This document shows positions 17,136-25,684 of a stretch of DNA of 58,575 nucleotides, in pieces. This DNA comes from Aquificaceae bacterium (GTDB lineage: Bacteria; Aquificota; Aquificia; Aquificales; Aquificaceae), in the NCBI GenBank assembly GCA_027014155.1, contig JALWEG010000002.1, positions 1-58,575 on the forward strand, written 5' to 3'. Numbering within the stretch: the stretch's first letter is position 1; each line of letters begins with the position of its first letter. The position numbers and the translations under genes are program-made. The notes beneath the pieces were generated by a model, which was given only the letters and a program-made list of their open reading frames with translations, made no database searches and was not told where the DNA came from.

Positions 17136-18038
17136 TTACCAGATTAGGTCGTAAATGTTTCCGTAAACGTCTATTACCAACATCGCCGTGTAGTCTTTAC
17201 TCCCACCTTCGTATATGTAAACCCTGAAGGTATTGGGCATTGGGTGCAGGACGAACCTAAAGGCGTATATCTCCCTGTGATAGGGCGTCAGCGAGCCGTA
17301 CAGCTCGTCTTTAGATAAACCTCTGAGACCTTTAGCCTTCTGGAAACCTATTATAAGGTTGGCCTCCGCCTCAGAGAGTCCCGCAAGCAGGAGAATATCC
17401 TTGGTGGTATAGTTTACGTTTATGGGAACGTTCAATATTGTCAGGTACTCAACCAACCTTCGGTATATGTCTTCAGAAACTCCCCTCACCCACATAAGCT
17501 CCGACAGAGAGGTCAGAAAGCCGTTCTTGGGTTCGTATCCCGATTTTATGTAGTAATCCCTTTCCGCACCTTGAGGTCTTACGTCGTTGTCTTTATCCCT
17601 AAAGTCCATCAGCGAATCAACCAGCAGGTTTACCTCTTCCTTCTTAAAGGAGTAATCGGCCTCGTTCAAGACCTTTTTGAAAAGTCTCTCTAAGGTAGCT
17701 CTGTCTGCGAGGTTTACGCTTATTCTTCCCACCTCCGGCTCAACTACCACCCTGTAGGTTCTACCACCGGCCTCCAGCTTATACTCCATTCTCATCTTGT
17801 TGAACTTTGAGTATCTCCTGAGCTGAGCTACGGTCATCTCGCTCATGTATCTCTCCACTCCCATAAAGGCAAGGGGCTTAAGGGCCAAGGCTGTACGGAA
17901 CCTCTCGGCCATAAACCTGCTTTCCAGGTAAGAGGACTTGGCGCTCCTGAGGGATACGAACACCACCACGGATATGATGGCTACCATAAGGAGTACATAG
18001 ACTATAACGGAACCCTGTGTTCTATTGGTCTTTACCAT
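17136..18038 (-). CDS. GspK-like minor pseudopilin (type II secretion)
   Basis: About 300 residues. A prepilin-like N-terminus, basic NRTQG followed by the hydrophobic helix SVIVYVLLMVAIISVVVFVSL, then a soluble part with LTSLSELMWVRGVSEDIYRRLVEYLTIL and INVNYTTKDILLLAGLSEAEA, the helix-hairpin-helix-like parts of GspK. The glutamate at mature position 5 is absent, as is usual in GspK. Start ATG at 18038 preferred over a TTG at 18053. No other type II secretion gene is adjacent. Confidence 0.82.
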   Translation of the reverse strand: MVKTNRTQGSVIVYVLLMVAIISVVVFVSLRSAKSSYLESRFMAERFRTALALKPLAFMGVERYMSEMTVAQLRRYSKFNKMRMEYKLEAGGRTYRVVVEPEVGRISVNLADRATLERLFKKVLNEADYSFKKEEVNLLVDSLMDFRDKDNDVRPQGAERDYYIKSGYEPKNGFLTSLSELMWVRGVSEDIYRRLVEYLTILNVPINVNYTTKDILLLAGLSEAEANLIIGFQKAKGLRGLSKDELYGSLTPYHREIYAFRFVLHPMPNTFRVYIYEGGSKDYTAMLVIDVYGNIYDLIW

Positions 18039-18114
18039 CGCTATAGACTGCAAACATACTAACCCTTACGCGTCTTCAAGGAAGAGAGGCATAATCAAAT
18101 CCTATCGGCAGATT

Positions 18115-18912
18115 CTAAAAACTCGTATCTCCTTCTGAAATTGATGTAATATACCTCGGCTTTTCTATTCCTTTTTCCTTATCCGTCAATTCCCTTTCCC
18201 TATAGTACTCAAGCCTATCCTCTGCAACATAATAGGTTCTGTAAAAAAGTTTTCCCGTTTTATGATGCTTAACAAGTATCTTAACCGGAACCACAGATTT
18301 CTTGGTCTCTGAATCCGCAACTTCTTCTATATCTTCTACATACCCATAATATCCATAATCATATTCGTCATATGTTGGCACTTCTATAATCTCATTGCTT
18401 GGATTATCATCATCCATACTATGTATAATTGCCTCTATATCTTCAATTTCTCTCTCAATTTCCTCTTTGATGTACGATTCATCTAATTTATCAAGATGTT
18501 CTTCCACATATCTTGTAAATCTTGCGTTCTCCCAGCTTCTTATCTGTTCATTTTCTTTATAGAAATCGTAAGCTTCAAATGGAGAAATATCATCTAAAAC
18601 CATTATATAAAATTTATTAGACAGTTTTTCTAAGAATTCATCAAAGGATTTAGCCTCTTCCGCTAATGCAATTATATCCGATTTGATGCCTTTAAACGGT
18701 CCTCTTTTATTAAGTTTGTTTTCTATAGACGATTCAAATCTTGATTTAACAACTAATACATCTTCTACGCGGAATATTAAATATAACAAGATTCTCTCTA
18801 CATCTTTACTATTAACATCACCGAATACATAAACTACGTTATCTACTCTTTGCAGAGCAAAGAAACTAAAGATATATTCATAGTCATAGTTATCCAATAC
18901 AACTACCTTCAT
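18115..18912 (-). CDS. AT-rich orphan protein, probably acquired
   Basis: A 265-residue protein with no family I recognise. It is acidic, rich in Tyr, Asp, Glu and Ile, with the run YDEYDYGYYGYVEDIEEV near residue 195; no membrane segment or signal peptide. Its DNA is plainly much richer in A+T than all neighbours, with AT-ending codons (e.g. ATA, TAT, GAA), pointing to recent transfer. A 202-base flank on either side carries no other gene. It is open from end to end, so probably expressed or recently so. Confidence 0.65.
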   Translation of the reverse strand: MKVVVLDNYDYEYIFSFFALQRVDNVVYVFGDVNSKDVERILLYLIFRVEDVLVVKSRFESSIENKLNKRGPFKGIKSDIIALAEEAKSFDEFLEKLSNKFYIMVLDDISPFEAYDFYKENEQIRSWENARFTRYVEEHLDKLDESYIKEEIEREIEDIEAIIHSMDDDNPSNEIIEVPTYDEYDYGYYGYVEDIEEVADSETKKSVVPVKILVKHHKTGKLFYRTYYVAEDRLEYYRERELTDKEKGIEKPRYITSISEGDTSF

Positions 18913-19040
18913 TTTAACTTAATATATTATACCGTAATCTTGGAAAACTGAACACACCTTATTAAGGGTCGCACAAGGCTTTAGTTGTTCATTCTTAAGC
19001 TTGAAATAGTTTTTAGTGTAAATTTTAATGTAAAGTCATT

Positions 19041-20018
19041 ATGCCCCAAAAAATAGCCATAACCATCGGAGACCCGGCGGGCGTTGGACCGGAGCTTATA
19101 GTACGTTTGAGCGGCTCTTTTAAGAGGGAAAACGCCTATATACTTTACGGAGACGCCAAGAGCATAGATTACGCTTCCGAGCTGTTCGGAATAGATATCC
19201 GGTATGAAAGGGTAGAAACTGTAGATGAGATAAAAGAGCCGGGGGTGTACCTGGTAGATTTGAATATAGGAAGCAAGCCAAAACCCGAACCTTCCGTAAA
19301 CTCCGGCAAAGTGGCGGTAGCTTACTTGGCAAGAGCGGTGGTTGACGCCGTATGCGGGAACGTTCACGGAGTACTCACCATGCCGATAAGCAAGTTCTGG
19401 GCGAAGAGGGCAGGGTTTTCCTACGAAGGTCAGACTGAGTTCTTGGCTAAGGCTTCGGGAGTTAGAGAGTTTGCTATGATGATGTATTCTGACAGACTCA
19501 AGGTGGTCTTGATGACCACCCACGTGCCCCTAAGAGACGTAAGCGCTCTCATAACACCGGAGAGTTTATCCGCCAAGATAGAACTCATAGACAGAGAGTT
19601 CAAAAGGCTTTTCGGGAAAAAGCCTACCATAGGCGTTTTAGGACTGAACCCCCATGCGGGTGAAGGTGGAGACATAGGTAGCGAAGAGGCAGAGGTGATC
19701 GCTCCTACTATAGAACAAAAGAGGAGGGAAGGGTTCCACGTTGAAGGTCCCTTGGTGCCGGATACCGCCTTTATAAATTGTGAAGCTTACGATGTGTTCT
19801 TGTGTATGTATCATGACCAGGGACTGATACCCTTCAAGATGCTTTCTTTTAACGAGGGCGTTAACCTAACCTTGGGACTGCCCTTCGTTAGAACCTCCCC
19901 GGACCACGGAACCGCCTACGATATAGCGTGGAAAGGAATAGCTGACTTAGGAGCAAGTAAAAAGGCTTTAGAGCTTTGTGAGGAGCTTATAAAGAATGGC
20001 GGAGCCGACGGGATTTGA
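19041..20018 (+). CDS. pdxA: 4-Hydroxythreonine-4-phosphate dehydrogenase
   Basis: A 325-residue enzyme of pyridoxal-phosphate synthesis. Features: IAITIGDPAGVGPEL at the N-terminus, the metal-binding LNPHAGEGGDIGSEE and MYHDQGLIPFK, and VRTSPDHGTAYDIAWKG near the end. The last residues and the stop codon lie inside the oppositely oriented tRNA-Asp gene (overlap 19997-20018). It has no clear ribosome site in front of ATG 19041. Confidence 0.95.
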   Translation: MPQKIAITIGDPAGVGPELIVRLSGSFKRENAYILYGDAKSIDYASELFGIDIRYERVETVDEIKEPGVYLVDLNIGSKPKPEPSVNSGKVAVAYLARAVVDAVCGNVHGVLTMPISKFWAKRAGFSYEGQTEFLAKASGVREFAMMMYSDRLKVVLMTTHVPLRDVSALITPESLSAKIELIDREFKRLFGKKPTIGVLGLNPHAGEGGDIGSEEAEVIAPTIEQKRREGFHVEGPLVPDTAFINCEAYDVFLCMYHDQGLIPFKMLSFNEGVNLTLGLPFVRTSPDHGTAYDIAWKGIADLGASKKALELCEELIKNGGADGI

Positions 20019-20074
20019 ACCCGCGCCCTCCGGCTTGACAGGCCGGCGTTCTGACCGGGCTGAACTACGGCTCC
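19997..20074 (-). tRNA. tRNA-Asp(GTC)
   Basis: Read on the minus strand, GGAGCCG (20074-20068) pairs with CGGCTCC (20007-20001), followed by discriminator G and an encoded CCA (19999-19997). The anticodon stem-loop CCGGC-CTGTCAA-GCCGG gives anticodon GTC. The T arm GCGGGTTCAAATCCCGT-type is normal. Its 3' end overlaps the end of pdxA on the other strand by 22 bases. Confidence 0.95.
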
Positions 20075-20142
20075 TTAGCCAAGGTAGTGTATCTAATTAT
20101 ATTAAAATCTCTGTCTGTATGCTTTTGGAAAGGAGGGAAAAG

Positions 20143-21390
20143 ATGAAGAGAGGCATTTTACTGTCAGCGGGAGCGCTCTTTGCCTTGAGCGGAGCCGTAC
20201 ATGCCGGGGGATACAAGATACCCGAGCAATCAATCAGAGCCATGGGGACCGCCGGAGCCTACATGTCCTCTGCAGATTCCGCAGATGCCAATTACTACAA
20301 CCCTGCAAACATGTCTTGGATGGGGCAAAACGCAAGCCTTGAAGCGGGCTTTAAGTATATAAACCTGCCCAAGGTAAAGTTCAGGGGAAGCGCTTTAGAC
20401 CCTGCCCTAAAGAGATTTGTCATATCCGACGCTTACTCTAAGAGTGAAAACTTCTTAATACCCTACTTTCACTACGTAAGTCCCTCCATAGGAGATTTCA
20501 GGTTTGGATTGTCCATAACCACGCCCGCCGGGCTGTCCAAGAGGTGGACCGCAAAGATTCCTAAGGCCACGGCGGAGGAGTTCACCCTTAGGGTTGTAGA
20601 GCTCAGCATGGGCATGTCTTACAGGGTAAACGACAAGCTTTCTTTGGGCGGGGGCTTGAGGGGTGTTTATGCGGACGGAAAGGTCAAGTATCAGTACGAA
20701 AACGTGTACAGGGTGGATATGGAGGGAGACAGCGGTGTAGCCGCAGGATACTACCTGTCCGCTTCCGTTAGGCCTACGAGGGGGGTAAATATATCAGCTC
20801 TATACCGCTCCAAGGTGGACATAAACATCAAGGGTGATGCGAAGGGATACCTCTACCTGCCGGCACCTTACAATACCCTGCACACCATAAACCCCTCAGG
20901 TGGAAGGGTCAGCGTGCCTCTACCCGCAGAGTTCAGACTGGGCGTAGCCTTTAACATGAGTGCCACCACCTTTGAGTTTACCTACGAGAGAATCTTCTGG
21001 TCTGATTACAACAAGCTTGACTTCAACTTTGCGGACATAGTGGTGGAGATGTCCCCCCTCGGACAGGCAAAAGAGAAGGATTGGAAAGATACGAATACCT
21101 TCCGCGTCGGAATAATCCACAGATTTAACGAAAGACTTACCGGGCTGCTGGGTATAGCCTACGATAATTCTCCCATACCCCAGAAGAGTCTCGGTTTTGA
21201 GCTTCCCGACTCCAACGCGTGGATACTGTCTTTGGGCGGTATATACAAACCCAAACCCAACTGGGAGTTGGGACTTGCTTACCTCTTCGTGACCAAAGAC
21301 AGCAGGAAGGCTACCAATACCATCTTAAGCGGCGAGTTCAGCGAGCTTAAGGCTCACCTCGTAAACCTATCCTTGGGATACAGGTTTTAG
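20143..21390 (+). CDS. FadL/OmpP1-type outer-membrane transporter
   Basis: A 415-residue outer-membrane beta-barrel of the FadL family, which takes up hydrophobic compounds such as fatty acids or hydrocarbons. It has a signal peptide (MKRGILLSAGALFALSGAVHA), the family's GGYKIPEQSIRAMGTAGAY plug and NYYNPANMSWM, and ends with NLSLGYRF, the C-terminal aromatic barrel signature. The ATG at 20143 follows AAAGGAGGG; the longer upstream reading begins inside the tRNA-Asp and is not real. An acyl-CoA ligase follows 11 bases later. Confidence 0.92.
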   Translation: MKRGILLSAGALFALSGAVHAGGYKIPEQSIRAMGTAGAYMSSADSADANYYNPANMSWMGQNASLEAGFKYINLPKVKFRGSALDPALKRFVISDAYSKSENFLIPYFHYVSPSIGDFRFGLSITTPAGLSKRWTAKIPKATAEEFTLRVVELSMGMSYRVNDKLSLGGGLRGVYADGKVKYQYENVYRVDMEGDSGVAAGYYLSASVRPTRGVNISALYRSKVDINIKGDAKGYLYLPAPYNTLHTINPSGGRVSVPLPAEFRLGVAFNMSATTFEFTYERIFWSDYNKLDFNFADIVVEMSPLGQAKEKDWKDTNTFRVGIIHRFNERLTGLLGIAYDNSPIPQKSLGFELPDSNAWILSLGGIYKPKPNWELGLAYLFVTKDSRKATNTILSGEFSELKAHLVNLSLGYRF

Positions 21391-21401
21391 ACAGGCCTGA
21401 G

Positions 21402-22967
21402 ATGAAGGTAGCCAAGTATAGGTTCAAAAACTTCTACGAAGTGCTGGAGGCCAACGCCGAGCGCTTCCCCAAGAGGCCTATAATCTTTGAGGGAAGTTCA
21501 AAGCTCTCCAACCTGGAACTCAAAGAGCTGGTGGACTCCTTCGCGAGATACCTGAATCTGATAGGTGTAGGTAAAGGGGACAAGGTGGCCATTCTTTTGG
21601 GCAACTGCAAGGAGTACCTTATCTCCTTCCTTGCCGCCGGTAAGCTGGGAGCCGTGCCGGTGCCGGTAAACACCTTCTTAAAGAGTTCTGAACTTGCCTA
21701 CATACTGGAGCACAGCGAGGCCAAGGTTCTCATAACGGAGCCCAAGTTCCGCTACGCTATAGAGGGTGTGCCCACGGCCAGCAGGCCCGCCAAGACGGTA
21801 TGGGTGGGCGGTATGCCCGTGTCGGGGGACTCAAACCTACCCTTTGAGGAGGGCTTGAGCATAAAAGACGGCAAAGGGCTGGAAGACCGGGCGGAACTTG
21901 AGGATACCGCCGTAATCCTGTACACCTCCGGCACAACGGGCAAACCCAAAGGTGTAATGCTCTCTTACAAAAACCTCTTTTCCAACATTGAGAATATAGT
22001 GGCGGTGGGCAACCTATCCCACAGGGACAGATTTATAGTCTATCTTCCCATGTTCCACACCTTCACCTTGACCGCCACCGTTCTTCTTCCGCTCTATTTG
22101 GCCAGCCCTATGGTAATAGTCAAGTCAATAAGACCCTTCTCCAACATATTCAAGCAGGTGCTCCTAAAAAGGGTATCCGTATTTATGGGAGTTCCAGAGG
22201 TTTACAACGCCCTGGCAAAGGCCAAGCTTCCCTGGTATTTTATGTGGTTCAACAGGATTAGGTACTTTATCTCGGGCGGTGCTCCCTTGCCCAAGGCCAC
22301 CTTTGAGAAAATGCAGGCCAAGTTCAAGAGGGCCAAACTCCTTGAAGGATACGGCCTGAGCGAATGCTCGCCGGTAGTATGCGTGAACAGGCCACAGAAG
22401 ATAAAGGCCCTATCCGTAGGTCCACCGCTGCCCGATTACGAAGTGAAAGTGGTGGACGAAGAGCTGGTAGAGTTGCCCACCAAAAGCGTGGGAGAGATTA
22501 TAGTTAGGGGAGACTGCGTGATGCAGGGATACTATAAGAATCCTTACGAGACCGAGAACACTATAATCAACGGCTGGCTCAAAACGGGAGATATGGGATA
22601 TCTGGACGAAGAGGGCTACCTTTACATAGTTGATAGGAAGAAGGACCTCATAATATACAAGGGTATAAACGTGTACCCCCGTGAGATTGAGGAACACCTG
22701 AACGCCCACCCTAAGGTAGAGATATCGGCCGTTGTGGGTAAGAAGGACGAACAGCACGGAGAGGTGCCGGTCGCCTTCATAAAAGAGGCTCAAGAGGAGG
22801 AGCATCTGGATATCGCCGAGCTGAGAGCCTACCTCAGGGAAAGGTTAGCGGACTACAAGATACCCAAGCAGTTCGTAATACTGAAAGAGATGCCCCTGAA
22901 CGCCACCGGAAAGGTTCTCAAGAGGGTGCTCAGGGACAGGCTCAATGCGGGTGAGTGGAAAACTTAG
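21402..22967 (+). CDS. Long-chain fatty acid-CoA ligase-like AMP-binding enzyme
   Basis: A 521-residue adenylate-forming enzyme. Motifs: VILYTSGTTGKPKGVMLSYKN around residue 170 (P-loop), EGYGLSECSPVV, and GWLKTGDMGYLDEEGYLYIVDRKKDLI, with the C-terminal lysine region NATGKVLKR. This matches class I acyl-CoA synthetases (FadD-like). With the FadL-type porin just upstream it probably activates imported fatty acids. Its end overlaps the next, convergent gene by four bases. Confidence 0.92.
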   Translation: MKVAKYRFKNFYEVLEANAERFPKRPIIFEGSSKLSNLELKELVDSFARYLNLIGVGKGDKVAILLGNCKEYLISFLAAGKLGAVPVPVNTFLKSSELAYILEHSEAKVLITEPKFRYAIEGVPTASRPAKTVWVGGMPVSGDSNLPFEEGLSIKDGKGLEDRAELEDTAVILYTSGTTGKPKGVMLSYKNLFSNIENIVAVGNLSHRDRFIVYLPMFHTFTLTATVLLPLYLASPMVIVKSIRPFSNIFKQVLLKRVSVFMGVPEVYNALAKAKLPWYFMWFNRIRYFISGGAPLPKATFEKMQAKFKRAKLLEGYGLSECSPVVCVNRPQKIKALSVGPPLPDYEVKVVDEELVELPTKSVGEIIVRGDCVMQGYYKNPYETENTIINGWLKTGDMGYLDEEGYLYIVDRKKDLIIYKGINVYPREIEEHLNAHPKVEISAVVGKKDEQHGEVPVAFIKEAQEEEHLDIAELRAYLRERLADYKIPKQFVILKEMPLNATGKVLKRVLRDRLNAGEWKT

Positions 22968-24160
22968 CGTCCTATAAGCTCCTCTATGTACCTGCTCTTG
23001 TCCTTGTCGTCTTCCGAATCCAAGATGCCAAGAATTAACCTCTTTCCTTCCGAAAGGGTGAAGTAGGCCCTTCCACCTTGAAACTTTATCTTAAACACGT
23101 CTCTCTTGTTGGCCAAAGGCTCGTAATTTAGCTCTTTGAGTCCGTAATCAATGCGTATCAGTTCCCTCAAAAGTGCCTTTTTCCTATCTATGTCCAGCCT
23201 TATGAACTCCTCTAAGGCCCTGTCCGTAAAGGTAAAGCTTCTGAATACGCCCGCCAATACCTCCCCGTATATGTCCATCATCTTCCTTTTGGCGCTCTGC
23301 AATTTTTCTATTCGCAGCTCTTTTTCACATAGCTCTTTACTCAATTCCTCAATCTGTTCCTTTAGTTCTTCTCTTTCCCGTGAAAGTTTCTCGTTCTCTT
23401 CTGCATAAAAGTCCAAAAGGTCCTGAAGCTCAAATATTTCTTTAAGAAGCTTCTTTCTCTCGCGCCTTAGGTTGATAAGCTCCCTGCCCTTGCCACTTTT
23501 GGTTTCATCGTCTCTTAGAGCTTCCAGCAGAGAAAAGAGCCTTCTGTTTGCTTCTACAAGCTTCATTTCCTTGCTCTTAAGAGCTTTGAGTTCCTTGTTG
23601 TACTCCTCAATCCGGCTCTCTAAGTTTCTCTTTTCCTCCTCCAGCTTCTCCTTCTGAACCTTGGTCAGCCCCGCGTCCTTGAGCTTGATTTCTAAGCTTC
23701 TCTTTTCTTTAAGCAGCTCTTCCATCTTGCTGTTGTTCTCTCCTATCGCAACCCTCAATGCCTGAAGCTCCCGCCGGTTTCTCTCCAACTCTTCCAAGAG
23801 AGCCTCGTTCTCTTCTATTAAGGCTCTCAGTCTCTTCTCCGTAGGGGATTCAAATAGAACCACGAAGGAGTAGGTCAGCGTCAGGGGTGTGAGTATCTCG
23901 GTTATTATGGAATACTCCCCCAAAATTATCGCGAGTCCTACGGTCTGCATGAGAAAGAGTGCGGTTATCCAGAGCACGGCCCTTTTCCTCTCCCCGAATA
24001 CCCAGCTCAGGAAGAGGGAGGTGTTAAAGGAAAAGAGGAGAACGCCCGTGAGAAGGTCGTTGGGAAACAGGGGCACGGGGATTAGGCCGTTCTCGGTTAT
24101 AACCCATAGGATAAAGTTGTAGGATAGGGTGAGAAATACAAGCGTTAGTATCTCTTTCAT
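22964..24160 (-). CDS. Membrane-anchored coiled-coil protein
   Basis: A 398-residue protein not assigned to a family. Residues 1-105 contain four hydrophobic helices; residues 110-300 form a long heptad-rich coiled coil (e.g. NEALLEELERNRRELQALR, REELKEQIEELSKEL); the last 90 residues form a separate globular part ending FKIKFQGGRAYFTLSEGKR...LGILDSEDDKDKSRYIEEL, which reminds me of RelE/ParE-like or other small alpha/beta domains but cannot be assigned. Divergent from the metal transporter operon with only 27 bases between them. Confidence 0.75.
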   Translation of the reverse strand: MKEILTLVFLTLSYNFILWVITENGLIPVPLFPNDLLTGVLLFSFNTSLFLSWVFGERKRAVLWITALFLMQTVGLAIILGEYSIITEILTPLTLTYSFVVLFESPTEKRLRALIEENEALLEELERNRRELQALRVAIGENNSKMEELLKEKRSLEIKLKDAGLTKVQKEKLEEEKRNLESRIEEYNKELKALKSKEMKLVEANRRLFSLLEALRDDETKSGKGRELINLRRERKKLLKEIFELQDLLDFYAEENEKLSREREELKEQIEELSKELCEKELRIEKLQSAKRKMMDIYGEVLAGVFRSFTFTDRALEEFIRLDIDRKKALLRELIRIDYGLKELNYEPLANKRDVFKIKFQGGRAYFTLSEGKRLILGILDSEDDKDKSRYIEELIGR

Positions 24161-24170
24161 GGGTTATAGT

Positions 24171-24183
24171 TATAAAATTTATA
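24171..24183. promoter_or_regulatory. Palindrome between the coiled-coil gene and the metal transporter operon
   Basis: TATAAAATTTATA is a perfect 13-base palindrome in the 27-base gap between the two divergent start codons. It is AT-rich and could be no more than overlapping -10 boxes, but the position would also suit a Zur/Fur-like operator for the transporter. Confidence 0.3.
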
Positions 24184-24187
24184 CACG

Positions 24188-24997
24188 ATGATTAAAGCGT
24201 GGCTTGCCCTTCTCCTGCTTCCCATAGTAGCCCACCTTAAGCCCCTCTTGGTTGTGGGAACCTATCCCACATACCTTATTGTAAAAGAGTTAGCCGGTTC
24301 AGAGGTGCAGATTCAAACCTTACTACCTCAAGGTGCCGATTACCACTTCTACGAGATATCTCCCAAAGATGTATTAAGGCTCTCAAGGGCGGACCTGGTA
24401 ATTTTAGCTTCCGACTCCGAGGCCTGGGAGAGAAAGGTGATAGAGGTTATTGGGGACAAGGTGCTGGTACTTTTGGATGAGGAAAAGGGCTTAGGTGGCG
24501 ATACCCACTTCTGGCTGTCCCCCAAAAGGGTGATGGAAGTTCTTCCAAAGATTTACTCTTCCTTAAAAAGGATAAACCCCGAAGGGGTCACCACTTATGA
24601 GAGAAATTACGAGAACCTGATGAACGCTCTTAAGGTCCTTGACGAAAGATTTAGAAAGACTCTAAAGGCTTGCAAGTTTAAGAGCTTGATAGCTACGCAT
24701 CCGGCCTTTACCTACGTTGCGGTGGACTATGGATTCAGGCAGATAGCACCGAAGGAAGGAGAGGCTCACGGAGACCTATCTTTGGCCTTTCTTAAGGAGG
24801 CCTTCAGAGTTATCAGGGAAGAGGGCATCACCTCCGTCGTATCTCTAAAATGGGAGGACTCCAAGCTCTCCTCGCTCTTTGAGAAGAGGGGATTGAGGGT
24901 TTTAGTTTTTGATGCAAAGCTATCCTCTTACAGCAGTTATGTATCCGCTCTTGAGGGTGTCCTTGAGGTATTGAAGAGGGCTTTAGGGTGCAGATGA
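24188..24997 (+). CDS. znuA: Metal ABC transporter substrate-binding protein (ZnuA type)
   Basis: A 269-residue periplasmic protein with a signal sequence (AWLALLLLPIVAHL) and the helix-linked two-lobe layout of the cluster A-I metal-binding proteins. Candidate metal ligands are the histidines in GADYHFYEIS, GDTHFWLSP and ATHPAFTYVA, the positions used for Zn/Mn in ZnuA/PsaA proteins. No His-rich loop is present. Overlaps the ATPase gene as ATGA. Zinc versus manganese cannot be decided from sequence. Confidence 0.88.
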   Translation: MIKAWLALLLLPIVAHLKPLLVVGTYPTYLIVKELAGSEVQIQTLLPQGADYHFYEISPKDVLRLSRADLVILASDSEAWERKVIEVIGDKVLVLLDEEKGLGGDTHFWLSPKRVMEVLPKIYSSLKRINPEGVTTYERNYENLMNALKVLDERFRKTLKACKFKSLIATHPAFTYVAVDYGFRQIAPKEGEAHGDLSLAFLKEAFRVIREEGITSVVSLKWEDSKLSSLFEKRGLRVLVFDAKLSSYSSYVSALEGVLEVLKRALGCR

Positions 24998-25680
24998 GGG
25001 AGGTGGTAAGGGTTGAGAACCTTAGCTTCTCCTACGCCGGGGGGGTCAAAGTACTTGATAGCGTCAGCTTCAGCATTTACGAGGGTGAGTTTCTGGGTAT
25101 TATAGGCCCCAACGGAGCAGGGAAAACCACCCTCATCAAGCTCATGCTGGGTCTGCTGGAAGGCTTTGAGGGGAAGATATATCTATTCGGCAAAGAGCTC
25201 AAAAAGTTTAAAGAGTGGAGCAGAGTGGGCTATGTCCCTCAGCGCGTTGCTATAGACAGATTTCACCCTGTTAGCGTCGGAGAGCTTCTGACGAGCGTTG
25301 TCGGACACGAGCGCAGACTTAAGGATCTGGTGGATTTCCTTCACATGGAAGAGATGCTGAGCAGACGTTTTACTGAGCTCTCCGGTGGACAGCAGCAGCT
25401 CGTTCTCTTAGGTATGGCGCTCAGCTCAGAGCCGCAACTCCTGATTCTTGACGAGCCTACGGCGGGGCTGGACATACACTCTCAGGAGCACATAATGGAG
25501 CTACTGAGGGAGCTATCCCAAAATACCGGCAAGAGTGTGGTCATGGTATCCCACAACTTGGGAGCGCTATTTTCCAACGCCGATAGAATCCTTGCCATAG
25601 ACAGGACGCTCAGATACGAAGGCTCCGTGCAGGAGGCGGAGAGCATTCTGGCACACCTGTTCGGCCTTCACAGGGAGTAA
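24994..25680 (+). CDS. znuC: Metal ABC transporter ATP-binding protein (ZnuC type)
   Basis: A 228-residue ABC ATPase: Walker A GPNGAGKTTL, signature LSGGQQQLV, Walker B LLILDEPTAGLD and the switch histidine in VMVSHNL. The ATG at 24994 overlaps the stop of the binding protein; a GTG six bases earlier is possible. It is followed four bases later by the permease. It supplies energy for metal import with the flanking genes. Confidence 0.92.
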   Translation: MREVVRVENLSFSYAGGVKVLDSVSFSIYEGEFLGIIGPNGAGKTTLIKLMLGLLEGFEGKIYLFGKELKKFKEWSRVGYVPQRVAIDRFHPVSVGELLTSVVGHERRLKDLVDFLHMEEMLSRRFTELSGGQQQLVLLGMALSSEPQLLILDEPTAGLDIHSQEHIMELLRELSQNTGKSVVMVSHNLGALFSNADRILAIDRTLRYEGSVQEAESILAHLFGLHRE

Positions 25681-25684
25681 AGGT

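Noticed and set aside
19996-20142. N-terminal extension of the FadL gene reading MAEPTGFEPA
   Set aside because: This is the tRNA-Asp gene read on its antisense strand; the signal peptide and ribosome site put the start at 20143.
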